Assembly: GCF_004341385.1 (NCBI RefSeq)
Contig: NZ_SLXE01000021.1
Span: forward strand, 1 to 46,567
Direction of reading: 5' to 3'
Length of the DNA: 46,567 nucleotides
Source: Uruburuella suis
GTDB taxonomy: Bacteria; Pseudomonadota; Gammaproteobacteria; Burkholderiales; Neisseriaceae
Made by a program: the position numbers and the translations under genes. Positions 34,536-43,148 of this stretch are shown here, piece by piece. Numbering within the stretch: the stretch's first letter is position 1; each line of letters starts with the position of its first letter. The notes under the pieces are model-generated. The model searched no databases. It had not been told where the DNA came from and saw only the letters and a list, made by a program, of their open reading frames with translations.

Positions 34536-36956
34536 ATGAATAGATTACATCATTTTTCCCGCATGGCCGTATGCCTGGCTTTGGCATGGGCAGGTGCCGC
34601 GCCGGCGTGGGCAGACGATATCCAGGCCGAGCGCGAGCATTGGGCGGCGCATGCCCGTCAAAGCGAAGCGGCGCTGGGCGAATCGGTGGCCGCTTTGCAA
34701 AAACTCTATGCCCAAAGTGGCGATGCCAAAGTGCGCGCCGATCTGATTGCGCTGTTGGTGCGGCAGGGGCGCGCGGAAGCGGCGTTGGCCGTGTGCAGCC
34801 GCTGTGTGCCGGAAGATTACCGTGCCGATGAATTGGAAAATCTGGCCAAGGCCGCGCGCGACAAACATCAGTTTGTGCGCGCTGTGATGCTTTATCAGGC
34901 GCTGCAACAACAAGCGCCGCAGCAGAAAATCGGCTGGCTGGGCGCGGCTTTAGCCAATGTGGATGCGCACGAATATGCCGCCGCCAAATTGAGCATTGCC
35001 GCTTACCGGCAGCGCTTTGGCAACGATGAAGCCATCGGTGCGGCCGAGCAATATCTCAACGAGCAATCGAAAACCCTCGCCGAGCGCTTGGGCGAGTTGC
35101 AGCAGCAGCTCAGTGCGCAGCCGGGCAATCACGAAGTGGTGATGCAGCTTTACCGCACCGCGGGCGGCTTGCAGGCTTATCCCGTGCAAGAGGGGCTGAT
35201 GGCGCAATATCCGCAGCTTTTCGGCCGCAACGACCGCTTGTGGCTCAATCATGCCGAAGCGGTTACACAATTGCGCGCCTCGAAAGAAGCGGGCAACCGC
35301 AGCGAAGGCCTTGATGCCTATCGGCGCTTGAGCGAATTGGTGAAGGAAAGTGTGCCCGGCAGCGATTTGCACACACGTGCGCTGCGCGACCGCATGCTCG
35401 CGGCGGTGACGGTGGGGCAGGGCAAGCAAGCCTTGCGCGATTATCAGCAGCTCACCGCAAAAGGCGCGGTGCAGCCTAATTATGTGGAAGATGCTTACGC
35501 ACGTGCGCTGGTGATGGAAGGCAGCCCGCGCAAAGCGCTCAAGGTTTTTCAGGCGCAAGAGCAAAAGCAGCTGGCGCAAAGCGGTCGGGTGGATCCGGAG
35601 CTGGTGGAAAAGCTGGTGCAGGCGCAGGCCGATATGGGGCAGTTTGACCGCGCCCAAGCGCAGCTCAACACCTTCAGCCCCAACCGCAAGCGGCCCGATT
35701 TTACCCACACCACACAAATCAACAACCCCTATTACGAGCGCCAATATTTCTGGCAAGTGCGCCTCGATGCCTGGAACGGCAACATGAAAAACGCCATTGC
35801 GCTGATGGACAGATGGCTCGCCGAGCACCCGGGCGACCCGTGGGCGATGATTTTGCGCGGTGAATTGGCTTATTGGAACGGCCGCAACGATGAGGCCGAA
35901 TATTGGTTCAACGAAGCCATGCTGTTGCTGCCGCCCGAAGGTCAAAGCTGGGCGCGCAGCAACCGCGGCAATATTCTGATGGCCAACGGCAATTGGAAAG
36001 GCGCCGCCGCCGAATTGGCCGCCTTGCCGCCGGACAATCCCGATTACGATGATTTGCGCCAACGCAACCGCGAAGCGCGCGCGGCGCAATTGAGCGTGTC
36101 GGCCGGCATCTTTCGCGCCACTTCGCCTAAAGACAGCGGCAACGAATGGCAGCACAACAGCGTGCTTTATTCGCCGCGCAGCACGGGCGGCCACCGCGCT
36201 TATGTGCGCTGGCAAAACGGCTATGTGCCCAATCACGGCGATGAATTGCGCTTCGGCCGCGTGGGCGCGGGCGGCGAACTGAGCTTTTATCCGTTTAATG
36301 TAAGCCTTGAGGCCGGCCACGGCTTGCAGCTGAACAACAAAGCCTATTTTTCGGCCGGCGCGGGCTACCGCGTCAACCAGCATTGGTCGCTCTCGGCCAA
36401 TGCCGCGCTCAACAGCGCCAACACACCGGCCAAAGCGCTCAATCAAGATGTGTATGCCGATGAATACACGCTGGGCGCCAATTATGTGCACAACGCCGAC
36501 ACCCGCCTAGGCGCAGGCTTGGGCTGGATGGATTTCGACGACGGCAACTTGCGCCAAAGCGCTTATTTATGGGCTTCGCAAACCTTGTGGCAGCGCAACC
36601 GCTGGAAGCTTAACGGCGCTTTGTGGGCGGATTACAGCCGCAATAAAGACATTCCCGCCGCCGCTTACTACAACCCGAAAAACAGCAAAAGTGTGAGCGG
36701 CGATTTGAGCCTTTCTTATGCCCTGCCGCTCGATGGCGGCATCAGCCTCACCCAGCAGCTGGGTTTGGGCAGCGGCCGCTATTGGCAGGCCGAGCAAAAT
36801 GGTGAAAACACCTGGACGCTCAAATACGGCCACGATTGGCGCTTGGGCAAACGCGTGAACCTCAGCTACGAAGCCGGCCGCAAAAAAGCCATTTACGATG
36901 GCGACGCCGAATACCAATTATTCGGCAATGTGGGCCTGAATGTGCGTTTTCAGTAA
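34536..36956 (+). CDS. pgaA: PNAG export porin PgaA
   Basis: An 806-residue outer-membrane protein that exports the deacetylated poly-beta-1,6-N-acetylglucosamine polymer and holds PgaB. Signal peptide ends near residue 26 (AAPAWA). Residues about 30-490 are helical TPR-like repeats (for example RAEAALAVCSRCVPEDYRAD, and AYWNGRNDEAEYWFNEAMLL), and from about 510 the sequence changes to alternating aromatic strands of a beta-barrel ending ...NVGLNVRFQ with a terminal aromatic. ATG 34536 is the only start giving this signal peptide. It is the first of four genes with pgaB, C and D, 32 bases before pgaB. E. coli PgaA has the same two-part layout. Confidence 0.93.
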   Translation: MNRLHHFSRMAVCLALAWAGAAPAWADDIQAEREHWAAHARQSEAALGESVAALQKLYAQSGDAKVRADLIALLVRQGRAEAALAVCSRCVPEDYRADELENLAKAARDKHQFVRAVMLYQALQQQAPQQKIGWLGAALANVDAHEYAAAKLSIAAYRQRFGNDEAIGAAEQYLNEQSKTLAERLGELQQQLSAQPGNHEVVMQLYRTAGGLQAYPVQEGLMAQYPQLFGRNDRLWLNHAEAVTQLRASKEAGNRSEGLDAYRRLSELVKESVPGSDLHTRALRDRMLAAVTVGQGKQALRDYQQLTAKGAVQPNYVEDAYARALVMEGSPRKALKVFQAQEQKQLAQSGRVDPELVEKLVQAQADMGQFDRAQAQLNTFSPNRKRPDFTHTTQINNPYYERQYFWQVRLDAWNGNMKNAIALMDRWLAEHPGDPWAMILRGELAYWNGRNDEAEYWFNEAMLLLPPEGQSWARSNRGNILMANGNWKGAAAELAALPPDNPDYDDLRQRNREARAAQLSVSAGIFRATSPKDSGNEWQHNSVLYSPRSTGGHRAYVRWQNGYVPNHGDELRFGRVGAGGELSFYPFNVSLEAGHGLQLNNKAYFSAGAGYRVNQHWSLSANAALNSANTPAKALNQDVYADEYTLGANYVHNADTRLGAGLGWMDFDDGNLRQSAYLWASQTLWQRNRWKLNGALWADYSRNKDIPAAAYYNPKNSKSVSGDLSLSYALPLDGGISLTQQLGLGSGRYWQAEQNGENTWTLKYGHDWRLGKRVNLSYEAGRKKAIYDGDAEYQLFGNVGLNVRFQ

Positions 36957-36988
36957 TCAACCCAAAATTTGAAAAGGCCGTCTGAAAG

Positions 36989-38923
36989 ATGAAATTAAGC
37001 AAATTATTCCTGGTAGCGCTTGTGGGCATGCTGCTGGCCGGTATGGCTCGTGCAGCCGATATCCGCACCGACGATATCCGCTTTGGCGCTTTGTGCTACC
37101 ACGATGTGGTAGACGAAAGCCCGCAAGGCTTGGCGCGCGGCGAACAGGTGTTTGTCGGCGAGATGCAGCGCCAGTATTTTCCGCAAACCATCACGGTGCA
37201 AAAGCTGGTGGCGCATTTCAACTGGCTCAAAGCCAACGGCTACACGCCGGTGAGCTGGCAGCAGGTGGAAGATGCCCGCGCCGGCCGCAGCCGCCTGCCT
37301 GAAAAGCCCGTGTTGCTCACATTTGACGATGGCTACGAGAGCTTTTACCGGCTCGTGTTTCCGCTGCTCAAGGCTTACCAATATCCGGCCGTGTTTGCCG
37401 TGGTGACCGGCTGGCTCGACACGCCTTCGGGCGGCAGCATCGCCTATGGCAACCGCCAATTGCCGCGCAGCGCTTTTGTGAGCTGGGCGCAAATACGCGA
37501 AATGCAGCAAAGCGGCTTGGTGGAAATCGCCTCGCACACCGATGATTTGCACCGCAGCCTCATCGGCAACCCGTTTGGCTCGCAATTTGCCGCGGTGATG
37601 CCGGGCAATTACCGCAACGGCCGCTATGAAACCGAAGCCGAATACCGCAACCGCATCCGCACCGATTTCCGCCGCTCGGCCGATTCGATTGCGCGCAACA
37701 CCGGCAAGCGCCCGCGCGTGTTGGTGTGGCCTTACGGACAGTTTAACGAAACTGCTGTGGCGATTGCCCGCGAAGAAGGCTTTGATAGCGACTTAACCCT
37801 CAACGACCGCAAAGCCAACACCGCCCAAACCCGCAATGTCGGCCGTGAGCTGATCGATCAGGAAAGCAATCTGGGCTTTATCAAGGATTATCTCGAAGCG
37901 CGCCTGTTTGACCACGGCATGGAGCGCGTGGTGCATGTGGATTTGGATTATGTTTACGACACCGATGCCCGTCAGATGGAGCGCAATTTCGACAAACTGG
38001 TAGAACGCATCGCCAACTATGGCGCCACCACCGTGTATTTGCAGGCTTATGCCGATGATGATGGCAACGGCGTGGCCGAAGCGGTGTATTTCCCCAACCG
38101 CCACATCAAAATGAAGGCCGATTTGTTCAGCCGCACCGCTTGGCAGCTGATCACCCGCGCCGGTGTGAAAGTGTATGCCTGGATGCCGATGATGGCATTT
38201 GATTTGGGTGAAGGGCATGAATATGTGGCCCACAACCAAACCGGCCGCCCCGACCCCAAGCATTATCTGCGCCTCTCGCCTTATAACGACACTAATCGGC
38301 GCAAAGTGGCTGAAATCTATCGCGATTTGGCTTTTCACAGCCGCTTCAACGGCATTTTGTTTCACGACGACGGCTTCTTAACCGATTACGAAGACCCGCG
38401 CCACGCCGTCACGCAAACGCAGGCTGCCGCCGAAGCCAAAACCGACGACCTGATTGCTTATTCAGACGGCCTCAAGCAAGCCCTGCTCGCCTACAGCTTC
38501 AACGGTGCCGACAAGCTGCAAACCGCGCGCAACGTGTATGCAAGCATTTTGACCGATGCCGAGGCGGAAAAATGGTTTGCCCAAAGCCTGCCCAAATTCA
38601 CCCGCCATTACGACTACACCGCCATCATGGCCATGCCTTATATGGAACACGAAGAGCCGATTTCCCCCGCCGAAGCCAAACGCTGGCTCAAAGAGCTGGC
38701 CGGCACGGTGAAACAAAGCGGCGTGCCGTTGGAAAAAACCCTGTTTGAGCTGCAAGCGAGCAATTGGCGCACCGAAAAGCCGATACCCGATGCCGAGCTG
38801 GCCGGCTGGATGCAGCTGCTCAAGCAAGAGGGCATACGCAATTTCGGCTATTACCCCGATGATTTTTTAAACGACCGCCCGAGCATGCAAGCCCTGCGCC
38901 CGTATTTTTCATTGAGAAGATAA
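36989..38923 (+). CDS. pgaB: Poly-beta-1,6-N-acetylglucosamine N-deacetylase PgaB
   Basis: A 644-residue periplasmic enzyme. N-terminal polysaccharide deacetylase domain: TFDDGYESF (Asp113, Asp114) and EIASHTDDLH (His183, His188), which correspond to the E. coli metal site within one residue. C-terminal glycoside-hydrolase-like domain that binds and may cleave PNAG: FNGILFHDDGFLTDYEDPR, VYDTDARQMERNFDKLVER and FELQASNW. The signal peptide ends LLAGMARA; E. coli PgaB is a lipoprotein, but here the lipobox-like LLAG is followed by Met, not Cys. An uptake sequence forms the bases immediately before ATG 36989. Confidence 0.95.
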   Translation: MKLSKLFLVALVGMLLAGMARAADIRTDDIRFGALCYHDVVDESPQGLARGEQVFVGEMQRQYFPQTITVQKLVAHFNWLKANGYTPVSWQQVEDARAGRSRLPEKPVLLTFDDGYESFYRLVFPLLKAYQYPAVFAVVTGWLDTPSGGSIAYGNRQLPRSAFVSWAQIREMQQSGLVEIASHTDDLHRSLIGNPFGSQFAAVMPGNYRNGRYETEAEYRNRIRTDFRRSADSIARNTGKRPRVLVWPYGQFNETAVAIAREEGFDSDLTLNDRKANTAQTRNVGRELIDQESNLGFIKDYLEARLFDHGMERVVHVDLDYVYDTDARQMERNFDKLVERIANYGATTVYLQAYADDDGNGVAEAVYFPNRHIKMKADLFSRTAWQLITRAGVKVYAWMPMMAFDLGEGHEYVAHNQTGRPDPKHYLRLSPYNDTNRRKVAEIYRDLAFHSRFNGILFHDDGFLTDYEDPRHAVTQTQAAAEAKTDDLIAYSDGLKQALLAYSFNGADKLQTARNVYASILTDAEAEKWFAQSLPKFTRHYDYTAIMAMPYMEHEEPISPAEAKRWLKELAGTVKQSGVPLEKTLFELQASNWRTEKPIPDAELAGWMQLLKQEGIRNFGYYPDDFLNDRPSMQALRPYFSLRR

Positions 38924-38936
38924 GCCGCATCAGGCT

Positions 38937-38970
38937 TTCAGACGGCCTGCCTTGATTGAGGCCGTCTGAA
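38937..38970. terminator. Inverted DUS pair between pgaB and pgaC
   Basis: TTCAGACGGCCT (38937-38948) and AGGCCGTCTGAA (38959-38970) with a 10-base loop. There is no T-run, and pgaC must be transcribed through it, so it may only lower expression or act as an uptake signal. Confidence 0.4.
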
Positions 38971-38987
38971 AAGAAGTGAGATTGGTG

Positions 38988-40226
38988 ATGAACTTAAGCT
39001 GGTATGAATATCTGGGCGTGTTTGTGATGCTCTATCCCGGGGTGATGGCTGCTTATTGGACGATTTCGGGCATTTTGTATTTCGTGTTTTTCGAAAACCG
39101 CGCCGAAGCACCCGACTTCGATTATGCCGATGGCGTGGAGATGCCGATGGTGAGCGTGCTGATTCCCTGTTTCAACGAGGAAGACAATCTCGAAGACTCT
39201 ATTCCGCACCTGCTCAGGCTCAATTATCCGAATTACGAATTGGTGTTTATCAACGACGGCAGCCGCGATACCACGCTGGAAATCATCGAAAAATGGGCGG
39301 CACGCGAGCACAAAATCGTGGCCTTGACGCAAAGCAATTCCGGCAAGGCCGCCGCCATGAACAACGGCCTCAAGCACGCCCACGGCCGCTACATCGTCGG
39401 CATCGACGGCGACGCCGTGCTTGACTACCACGCGCTCGACTACATCGTGCAAACGCTCGAAGCCAACCCCATGCTCGGCGCCGTGACCGGCAACCCGCGC
39501 GTGCGCAACCGCAGCACCGTGCTGGGCAAACTGCAAGTGGCCGAATTCAGCTCGATTATCGGCTTAATCAAGCGCTCGCAAAGCATTATGGGCACACTTT
39601 TCACCGTGTCGGGCGTGATTGTGGGGCTGCGCAAAGAAGTGATTGAAAAAGTGGGCGGCTGGAGCACCAATATGATTACCGACGATATTGATGTGAGCTG
39701 GAAAATCCAAACCGCCGGCCACAACATCGCTTACGAGCCGCGCGCGCTTTGCTGGGTGCTGATGCCCGAAACCCTGCGCGGCCTTTATAAACAGCGCCTG
39801 CGTTGGGCGCAGGGCGGCGCAGAAGTGGTTTTGAAATATTTCCGCCAGGTGTGGCGGCTGCGCAATTTCCGCCTGTGGCCGCTTTATATCGAATATCTGG
39901 TCACGCTGGTGTGGGCTTATTCGATGTTTGCCTTTATGGGCATCGGCCTGTATCAGGGCATACGCCACGGCACGTTTAACCCGCATTGGTTTGAAGTGAG
40001 TAGCATTGTGACGCTGGTGATGTTTGCGATTCAGTTTTCCGTGAGCATCGCCATCGACAACCGCTACGAAAAAGGGCTGTGGCGCTACTTTATCAGCTGC
40101 ATTTGGTATCCATATGCGTTTTGGATAATCAACAGCCTCACCTTGGTGCACGGCCTGCCCAAAGCGATTTTACGCAATAAAAACAAGCTGGCCGTGTGGG
40201 TGAGCCCCGATCGCGGCGTGCAATAA
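38988..40226 (+). CDS. pgaC: PNAG synthase glycosyltransferase PgaC
   Basis: A 412-residue inner-membrane GT2 processive glycosyltransferase making poly-beta-1,6-GlcNAc from UDP-GlcNAc. N-terminal membrane segment (YLGVFVMLYPGVMAAYW), catalytic domain with SVLIPCFNEEDN, FINDGSRD, GIDGDAVLD, ITDDIDVSW and the QRLRWAQGG motif for processive synthesis, then three C-terminal membrane segments. ATG 38988 is preferred to the GTG 12 bases upstream: MNLSWYEYL fits homologues. It starts 64 bases after pgaB, behind an inverted uptake pair, and is followed by pgaD. Confidence 0.95.
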   Translation: MNLSWYEYLGVFVMLYPGVMAAYWTISGILYFVFFENRAEAPDFDYADGVEMPMVSVLIPCFNEEDNLEDSIPHLLRLNYPNYELVFINDGSRDTTLEIIEKWAAREHKIVALTQSNSGKAAAMNNGLKHAHGRYIVGIDGDAVLDYHALDYIVQTLEANPMLGAVTGNPRVRNRSTVLGKLQVAEFSSIIGLIKRSQSIMGTLFTVSGVIVGLRKEVIEKVGGWSTNMITDDIDVSWKIQTAGHNIAYEPRALCWVLMPETLRGLYKQRLRWAQGGAEVVLKYFRQVWRLRNFRLWPLYIEYLVTLVWAYSMFAFMGIGLYQGIRHGTFNPHWFEVSSIVTLVMFAIQFSVSIAIDNRYEKGLWRYFISCIWYPYAFWIINSLTLVHGLPKAILRNKNKLAVWVSPDRGVQ

Positions 40227-40307
40227 CACCTATATTTATTCAAACACAACACCAAACGGCCAACGTCTTACCCGTATTGCCAACCTTCGACACAGAAAGG
40301 AAACACG

Positions 40308-40604
40308 ATGGATCAAGCCCGAGAATTACGCGATTTGATGGTGATCGACAAAGCCCGCCACCGCAACTACAAAATCAGCATCAAAAGCTGGCTGATTATG
40401 GTGATTACATGGTCGCTGTGGCTCTATGCGCTCTATCACCTCGGCGATAAATACGTTTTGCTGCTGAGCCGCCCGCTGGTGGCGGGTTGGTCGTTTTTGG
40501 ATGTGCTGCAAAGCGTGAGCATTATTTTGCTGGTGCAGCTCAATTTTTTGTTTGTGTGGTCGATTATCGTGCAAAAGCGCGTGCGCACACTGCATAAAGG
40601 CTGA
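40308..40604 (+). CDS. pgaD: PgaD, accessory subunit of the PNAG synthase
   Basis: A small inner-membrane protein of 98 residues with two hydrophobic helices (WLIMVITWSLWLYALYHLG and FLDVLQSVSIILLVQLNFLF) and a basic C-terminus. In E. coli, PgaD binds PgaC and is needed for polymerisation, in a c-di-GMP dependent manner. E. coli PgaD is somewhat longer; the overall layout is the same. ATG 40308 is preceded by AGAAAGGAAACACG, a strong ribosome site. It is the last gene of the operon and is followed by an inverted uptake-sequence terminator. Confidence 0.88.
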   Translation: MDQARELRDLMVIDKARHRNYKISIKSWLIMVITWSLWLYALYHLGDKYVLLLSRPLVAGWSFLDVLQSVSIILLVQLNFLFVWSIIVQKRVRTLHKG

Positions 40605-40614
40605 GTAAACAAAC

Positions 40615-40652
40615 AGGCCGTCTGAAAGCTTTTTTGTGCTTTCAGACGGCCT
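40615..40652 (+). terminator. Inverted DUS terminator of the pga operon
   Basis: AGGCCGTCTGAAAGC and GCTTTCAGACGGCCT form a 15-bp stem around 8 bases, followed by a T-rich stretch (TATTTTATT), 10 bases after pgaD. Confidence 0.7.
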
Positions 40653-40664
40653 TATTTTATTGTA

Positions 40665-40818
40665 ATACCAATTCAAAAAAATAATCTTACAAAATAAAAG
40701 CAGTTCGATAGCACCAACCGCGTAGGTCGGATTCTCGAATCCGACGTTTGGCCATCGGCCAAAGCGATGTGCGTGTCTTGTTCTACGAACAAGTGTCGGA
40801 TTCAAGAATCCGACCTAC
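40665..40818 (-). repeat. Composite REP doublet plus AT-rich tail, complete, inverted
   Basis: ATACCAATTC (40665-) starts the AT-rich tail; GTAG 40722-40725, REP GTCGGATTCTCGAATCCGAC 40726-40745, TTTGGCCATCGGCCAAA, CTTGTTCTACGAACAAG, REP GTCGGATTCAAGAATCCGAC 40795-40814, CTAC 40815-40818. It is the reverse-complement layout of 23471-23624, with high identity through both hairpins and tail. It separates the pga operon from the convergent membrane-protein gene. Confidence 0.8.
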
Positions 40819-40836
40819 GGCCTTTCGTTCAAACCA

Positions 40837-41400
40837 TCAAGGTTGCGGCGCATTCATCATGCCGTTTACCTGCTCGCTGATGCTTTGCAGATCGAGCCAG
40901 CCCATCGCGCCGAACAGCATCATCAAAAGCGAGCCGGCCAGCATCAGCACCACCAGATAAGCTGCATAGCCCAGCAACACTTTCCACATCGACTGCCCGC
41001 TCATTTTCATAAAGCCGATGGCCTGCACCCAAAAAGTCCACATCTGCCAAAAAAGCCCGAGCAGCGCCAGCACCGGTGCATAAAGCATGGCCAGCGCCGG
41101 AATAATCAAGGCTTCGCTCACCAGCACAAAGCCCCACAATGGCAGGCGCGGTGCACCGTAATATTGCAGCACTCCGCGCATCACGCGGCCGAGTATCAGC
41201 CATTTGATAAAGGTGAGCGCCACCGCAAAAGCCACCGCACCGGCGCTCTTGCCAAACAGCGGCGACATGCTGGCCGCGTTCACCAGGCCAATCAGCAGCA
41301 GCACCGCCAAAATCACCGGCGTGGTGTAGCGGTAGTCGTCGGGGGCTTTATAACGCAGGCGCAACACATCGAGCATGTCGCGTAAAAATTGATACAGCAT
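40837..41400 (-). CDS. Inner-membrane protein, Yip1-like
   Basis: A 187-residue protein with about five hydrophobic segments (for example TPVILAVLLLIGLVNAA and LWGFVLVSEALIIPALAMLY). The pattern resembles the Yip1-domain membrane proteins of unknown role. I chose ATG 41400 (MLYQFLRDMLDVLRLRYKAP), a cytoplasmic-type start. The frame is open to 41472, but that ATG is inside a folD terminator palindrome and a TACAAT -10 (reverse of 41456-41461) lies between, so the longer form is unlikely. Neither start has a clear ribosome site. Function unknown. Confidence 0.65.
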   Translation of the reverse strand: MLYQFLRDMLDVLRLRYKAPDDYRYTTPVILAVLLLIGLVNAASMSPLFGKSAGAVAFAVALTFIKWLILGRVMRGVLQYYGAPRLPLWGFVLVSEALIIPALAMLYAPVLALLGLFWQMWTFWVQAIGFMKMSGQSMWKVLLGYAAYLVVLMLAGSLLMMLFGAMGWLDLQSISEQVNGMMNAPQP

Positions 41401-41469
41401 CAGTCGGATACCAAAAATAATTGTGAAAAAAGCGGCGGTGCCGGCGAAAACGCGTATTGTAGCGGAAAT

Positions 41470-41520
41470 CATTGAGGCCGTCTGAAACACTTTTGAAAAG
41501 TGTTTCAGACGGCCTCAATG
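41470..41520. terminator. 51-nt palindrome of two DUS, terminator of folD
   Basis: CATTGAGGCCGTCTGAAACA at one end is mirrored at the other, with one unpaired central base. It lies 37 bases beyond the folD stop, on the minus strand. Confidence 0.75.
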
Positions 41521-41556
41521 CATGAAACGTTCAGATTGTTGTTTTTAAGCCGGGCA

Positions 41557-42414
41557 TCAAGCCTGATCGTGCAATTGCGCCGCCTGCAAAGTGTTTTCCA
41601 GCAGCGTGGCAATCGTCATCGGCCCCACGCCGCCGGGCACGGGCGTGATCATGGCGGCGCGCTCTTTGGCGATATCGAATTCCACATCGCCGCACAGTTT
41701 GCCGTTGTCGAGCCGGTTGATGCCCACATCAATCACTACCGCGCCGGGCTTGATCCATTCGCCTTTCACAAAATTCGGAATGCCCACGCCGGCCACCACG
41801 ATATCGGCGGCGGCCACTTCGGCGGCCAGGTTTTGCGTTTTGCTGTGGCAAATGGTTACCGTGGCGCGCGCCAGCAGCAATTCGAGCATTTGCGGGCGGC
41901 CGACAATATTCGATGCGCCCACCACCACCGCTTTTTTGCCCTCCACATTCACGCCGTAGGCTTCCAAGAGCGTCATCACGCCTTTGGGTGTGCAGGGGCG
42001 CATCAGCGGCATTTTTACCACCAAACGGCCGACGTTGTAAGGGTGGAAGCCGTCCACATCTTTATGCGGCAAAATGCGCTCGAGCACGGCTTGGCTGTCG
42101 ATTTGTTGGGGCAGTGGCAGCTGCACCAAAATGCCGTCCACTTCCGGGTCGGCATTTAATTGATCCACCAGCGCGAGCAGCTCGGCTTCCGAGGTGTCGG
42201 CGCCCAATTCATAGGAGAGCGATTTGAAGCCCACTTTTTCGCAGGCCAGCTTTTTGTTGCGCACATAAACGGCGCTGGCCGGGTCTTCACCCACCAGCAC
42301 CACCGCCAAACAAGGCGTGCGCAGGCCGGCGGCTTGGCGCGCAGCCACTTTTTCGGCCACCTGGGCCAAACGTTGCTGGGAAACTTCTTTACCGTTGATT
42401 AATTGGGCGCTCAT
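41557..42414 (-). CDS. folD: Methylenetetrahydrofolate dehydrogenase / methenyltetrahydrofolate cyclohydrolase
   Basis: A 285-residue cytoplasmic bifunctional enzyme of one-carbon metabolism (NADP-dependent). Family blocks are clear: VGEDPASAVYVRNKKLACEK, the catalytic Lys and Tyr being in YVRNK, GILVQLPLPQQID, DVDGFHPYNVGRL, PCTPKGVMTLLE, GRPQMLELLL and PGGVGPMTIATLLENT. ATG 42414 (MSAQLINGKEVSQQ) is preceded by AAGGAAGAAC ten bases away; the longer open frame lacks coding character. It is separated from the membrane protein by the palindrome terminator. Confidence 0.96.
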   Translation of the reverse strand: MSAQLINGKEVSQQRLAQVAEKVAARQAAGLRTPCLAVVLVGEDPASAVYVRNKKLACEKVGFKSLSYELGADTSEAELLALVDQLNADPEVDGILVQLPLPQQIDSQAVLERILPHKDVDGFHPYNVGRLVVKMPLMRPCTPKGVMTLLEAYGVNVEGKKAVVVGASNIVGRPQMLELLLARATVTICHSKTQNLAAEVAAADIVVAGVGIPNFVKGEWIKPGAVVIDVGINRLDNGKLCGDVEFDIAKERAAMITPVPGGVGPMTIATLLENTLQAAQLHDQA

Positions 42415-42626
42415 ATGAGAATGTTCTTCCTTGGCAGTCGGGTGGAAAAAGTGGATGGCGAAGCCGCGGTATTGTCGCATTTTTCGGCGGCTTTTTCATC
42501 TGTTTTGCACACAATCTGCGCCAAAAAACAAGGCCGTCTGAAAGCATAAAAGCCGGTGTGTGATAATAATGTCGATATAAAACAATAAAATAATCGGATT
42601 GATATGGTTTGCTGATAAAAGAGGGC

Positions 42627-42655
42627 TTGACCTTTTTGCGCCGCCTCGGTATAGT
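42627..42655 (+). promoter_or_regulatory. Near-consensus promoter of the tRNA operon
   Basis: TTGACC (42627-42632), 17-base spacer, TATAGT (42650-42655). The first tRNA starts 14 bases later. A strong promoter is expected for stable RNA. Confidence 0.85.
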
Positions 42656-42668
42656 TCGCTTCTCTCGT

Positions 42669-42746
42669 CGGGGCGTAGCGCAGCCTGGTTAGCGCACCTG
42701 TTTTGGGAACAGGGGGTCGTGAGTTCGAATCCCACCGCCCCGACCA
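42669..42746 (+). tRNA. tRNA-Pro (anticodon UGG)
   Basis: Acceptor CGGGGCG pairs with CGCCCCG, then A and CCA; the anticodon loop TTTGGGA sits in a CCTGT/ACAGG stem, giving UGG. CCA is encoded. D and T arms are canonical (GTTCGAATC). Confidence 0.95.
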
Positions 42747-42786
42747 GGTTTAACACTCCGGCAGATTCAGTCCGACACAAGGTAGA

Positions 42787-42863
42787 GCGCCCGTAGCTCA
42801 ACCGGATAGAGCACCCGCCTTCTAAGCGGGCGGTTACAGGTTCGATTCCTGTCGGGCGTGCCA
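42787..42863 (+). tRNA. tRNA-Arg (anticodon UCU)
   Basis: Acceptor GCGCCCG with CGGGCGT (one G-U pair), discriminator G and encoded CCA. Anticodon loop CTTCTAA between CCCGC and GCGGG reads UCU, decoding AGA/AGG. T arm GGTTCGATTCC. Confidence 0.95.
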
Positions 42864-42881
42864 AATAAAGTTTATTTTGCG

Positions 42882-42957
42882 GTGGCTATAGCTCAGTTGG
42901 TAGAGCCCCGGATTGTGATTCCGGTTGTCGTGGGTTCGAGCCCCATTAGCCACCCCA
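42882..42957 (+). tRNA. tRNA-His (anticodon GUG)
   Basis: Acceptor GTGGCTA with TAGCCAC, then C and encoded CCA. The loop TTGTGAT between CCGGA and TCCGG gives GUG. The G at 42881 can be the histidine-specific G-1, pairing with C73 at 42954. Confidence 0.95.
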
Positions 42958-42963
42958 ATATTG

Positions 42964-42997
42964 AAAAGCCCGCTTCAATCGAAGCGGGCTTTTTTTC
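42964..42997 (+). terminator. Rho-independent terminator of the tRNA operon
   Basis: AAAAGCCCGCTTC pairs with GAAGCGGGCTTTT around ATC-type loop, followed by T7. It is a classic terminator, not made of uptake sequences. Confidence 0.92.
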
Positions 42998-43059
42998 CCG
43001 TTTGCCTTTCATGGGTATTTATAAAGCATAAAAAGCAACATAAAATGATAAGCTTGCCC

Positions 43060-43085
43060 GAGGCCGTCTGAATTCAGACGGCCTC
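43060..43085. repeat. Two DUS abutting head to head (26-bp perfect palindrome)
   Basis: GAGGCCGTCTGAA is followed directly by TTCAGACGGCCTC. With no loop it is a poor hairpin but a double uptake site, upstream of hldC. Confidence 0.8.
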
Positions 43086-43087
43086 AA

Positions 43088-43116
43088 TTGTATAAACACC
43101 CGCCCTTCGGTATCAT
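43088..43116 (+). promoter_or_regulatory. Putative promoter of the hldC-birA/coaX operon
   Basis: TTGTAT (43088-43093), 17-base spacer, TATCAT (43111-43116), 33 bases before the hldC start. Confidence 0.5.
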
Positions 43117-43148
43117 GCCGCCATGCCCTTTATTTGAAAGCTTTTATC

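Noticed and set aside
34950..36491. Long (513-residue) minus-strand frame inside pgaA
   Set aside because: It is a shadow of the high-GC third codon positions of pgaA, without ribosome site or recognisable domain.
42496..42864. Minus-strand 122-residue frame with GIEPVTARLEGG-type sequence
   Set aside because: It is the antisense of the tRNA-Pro and tRNA-Arg genes; such frames are a familiar false annotation near tRNAs.
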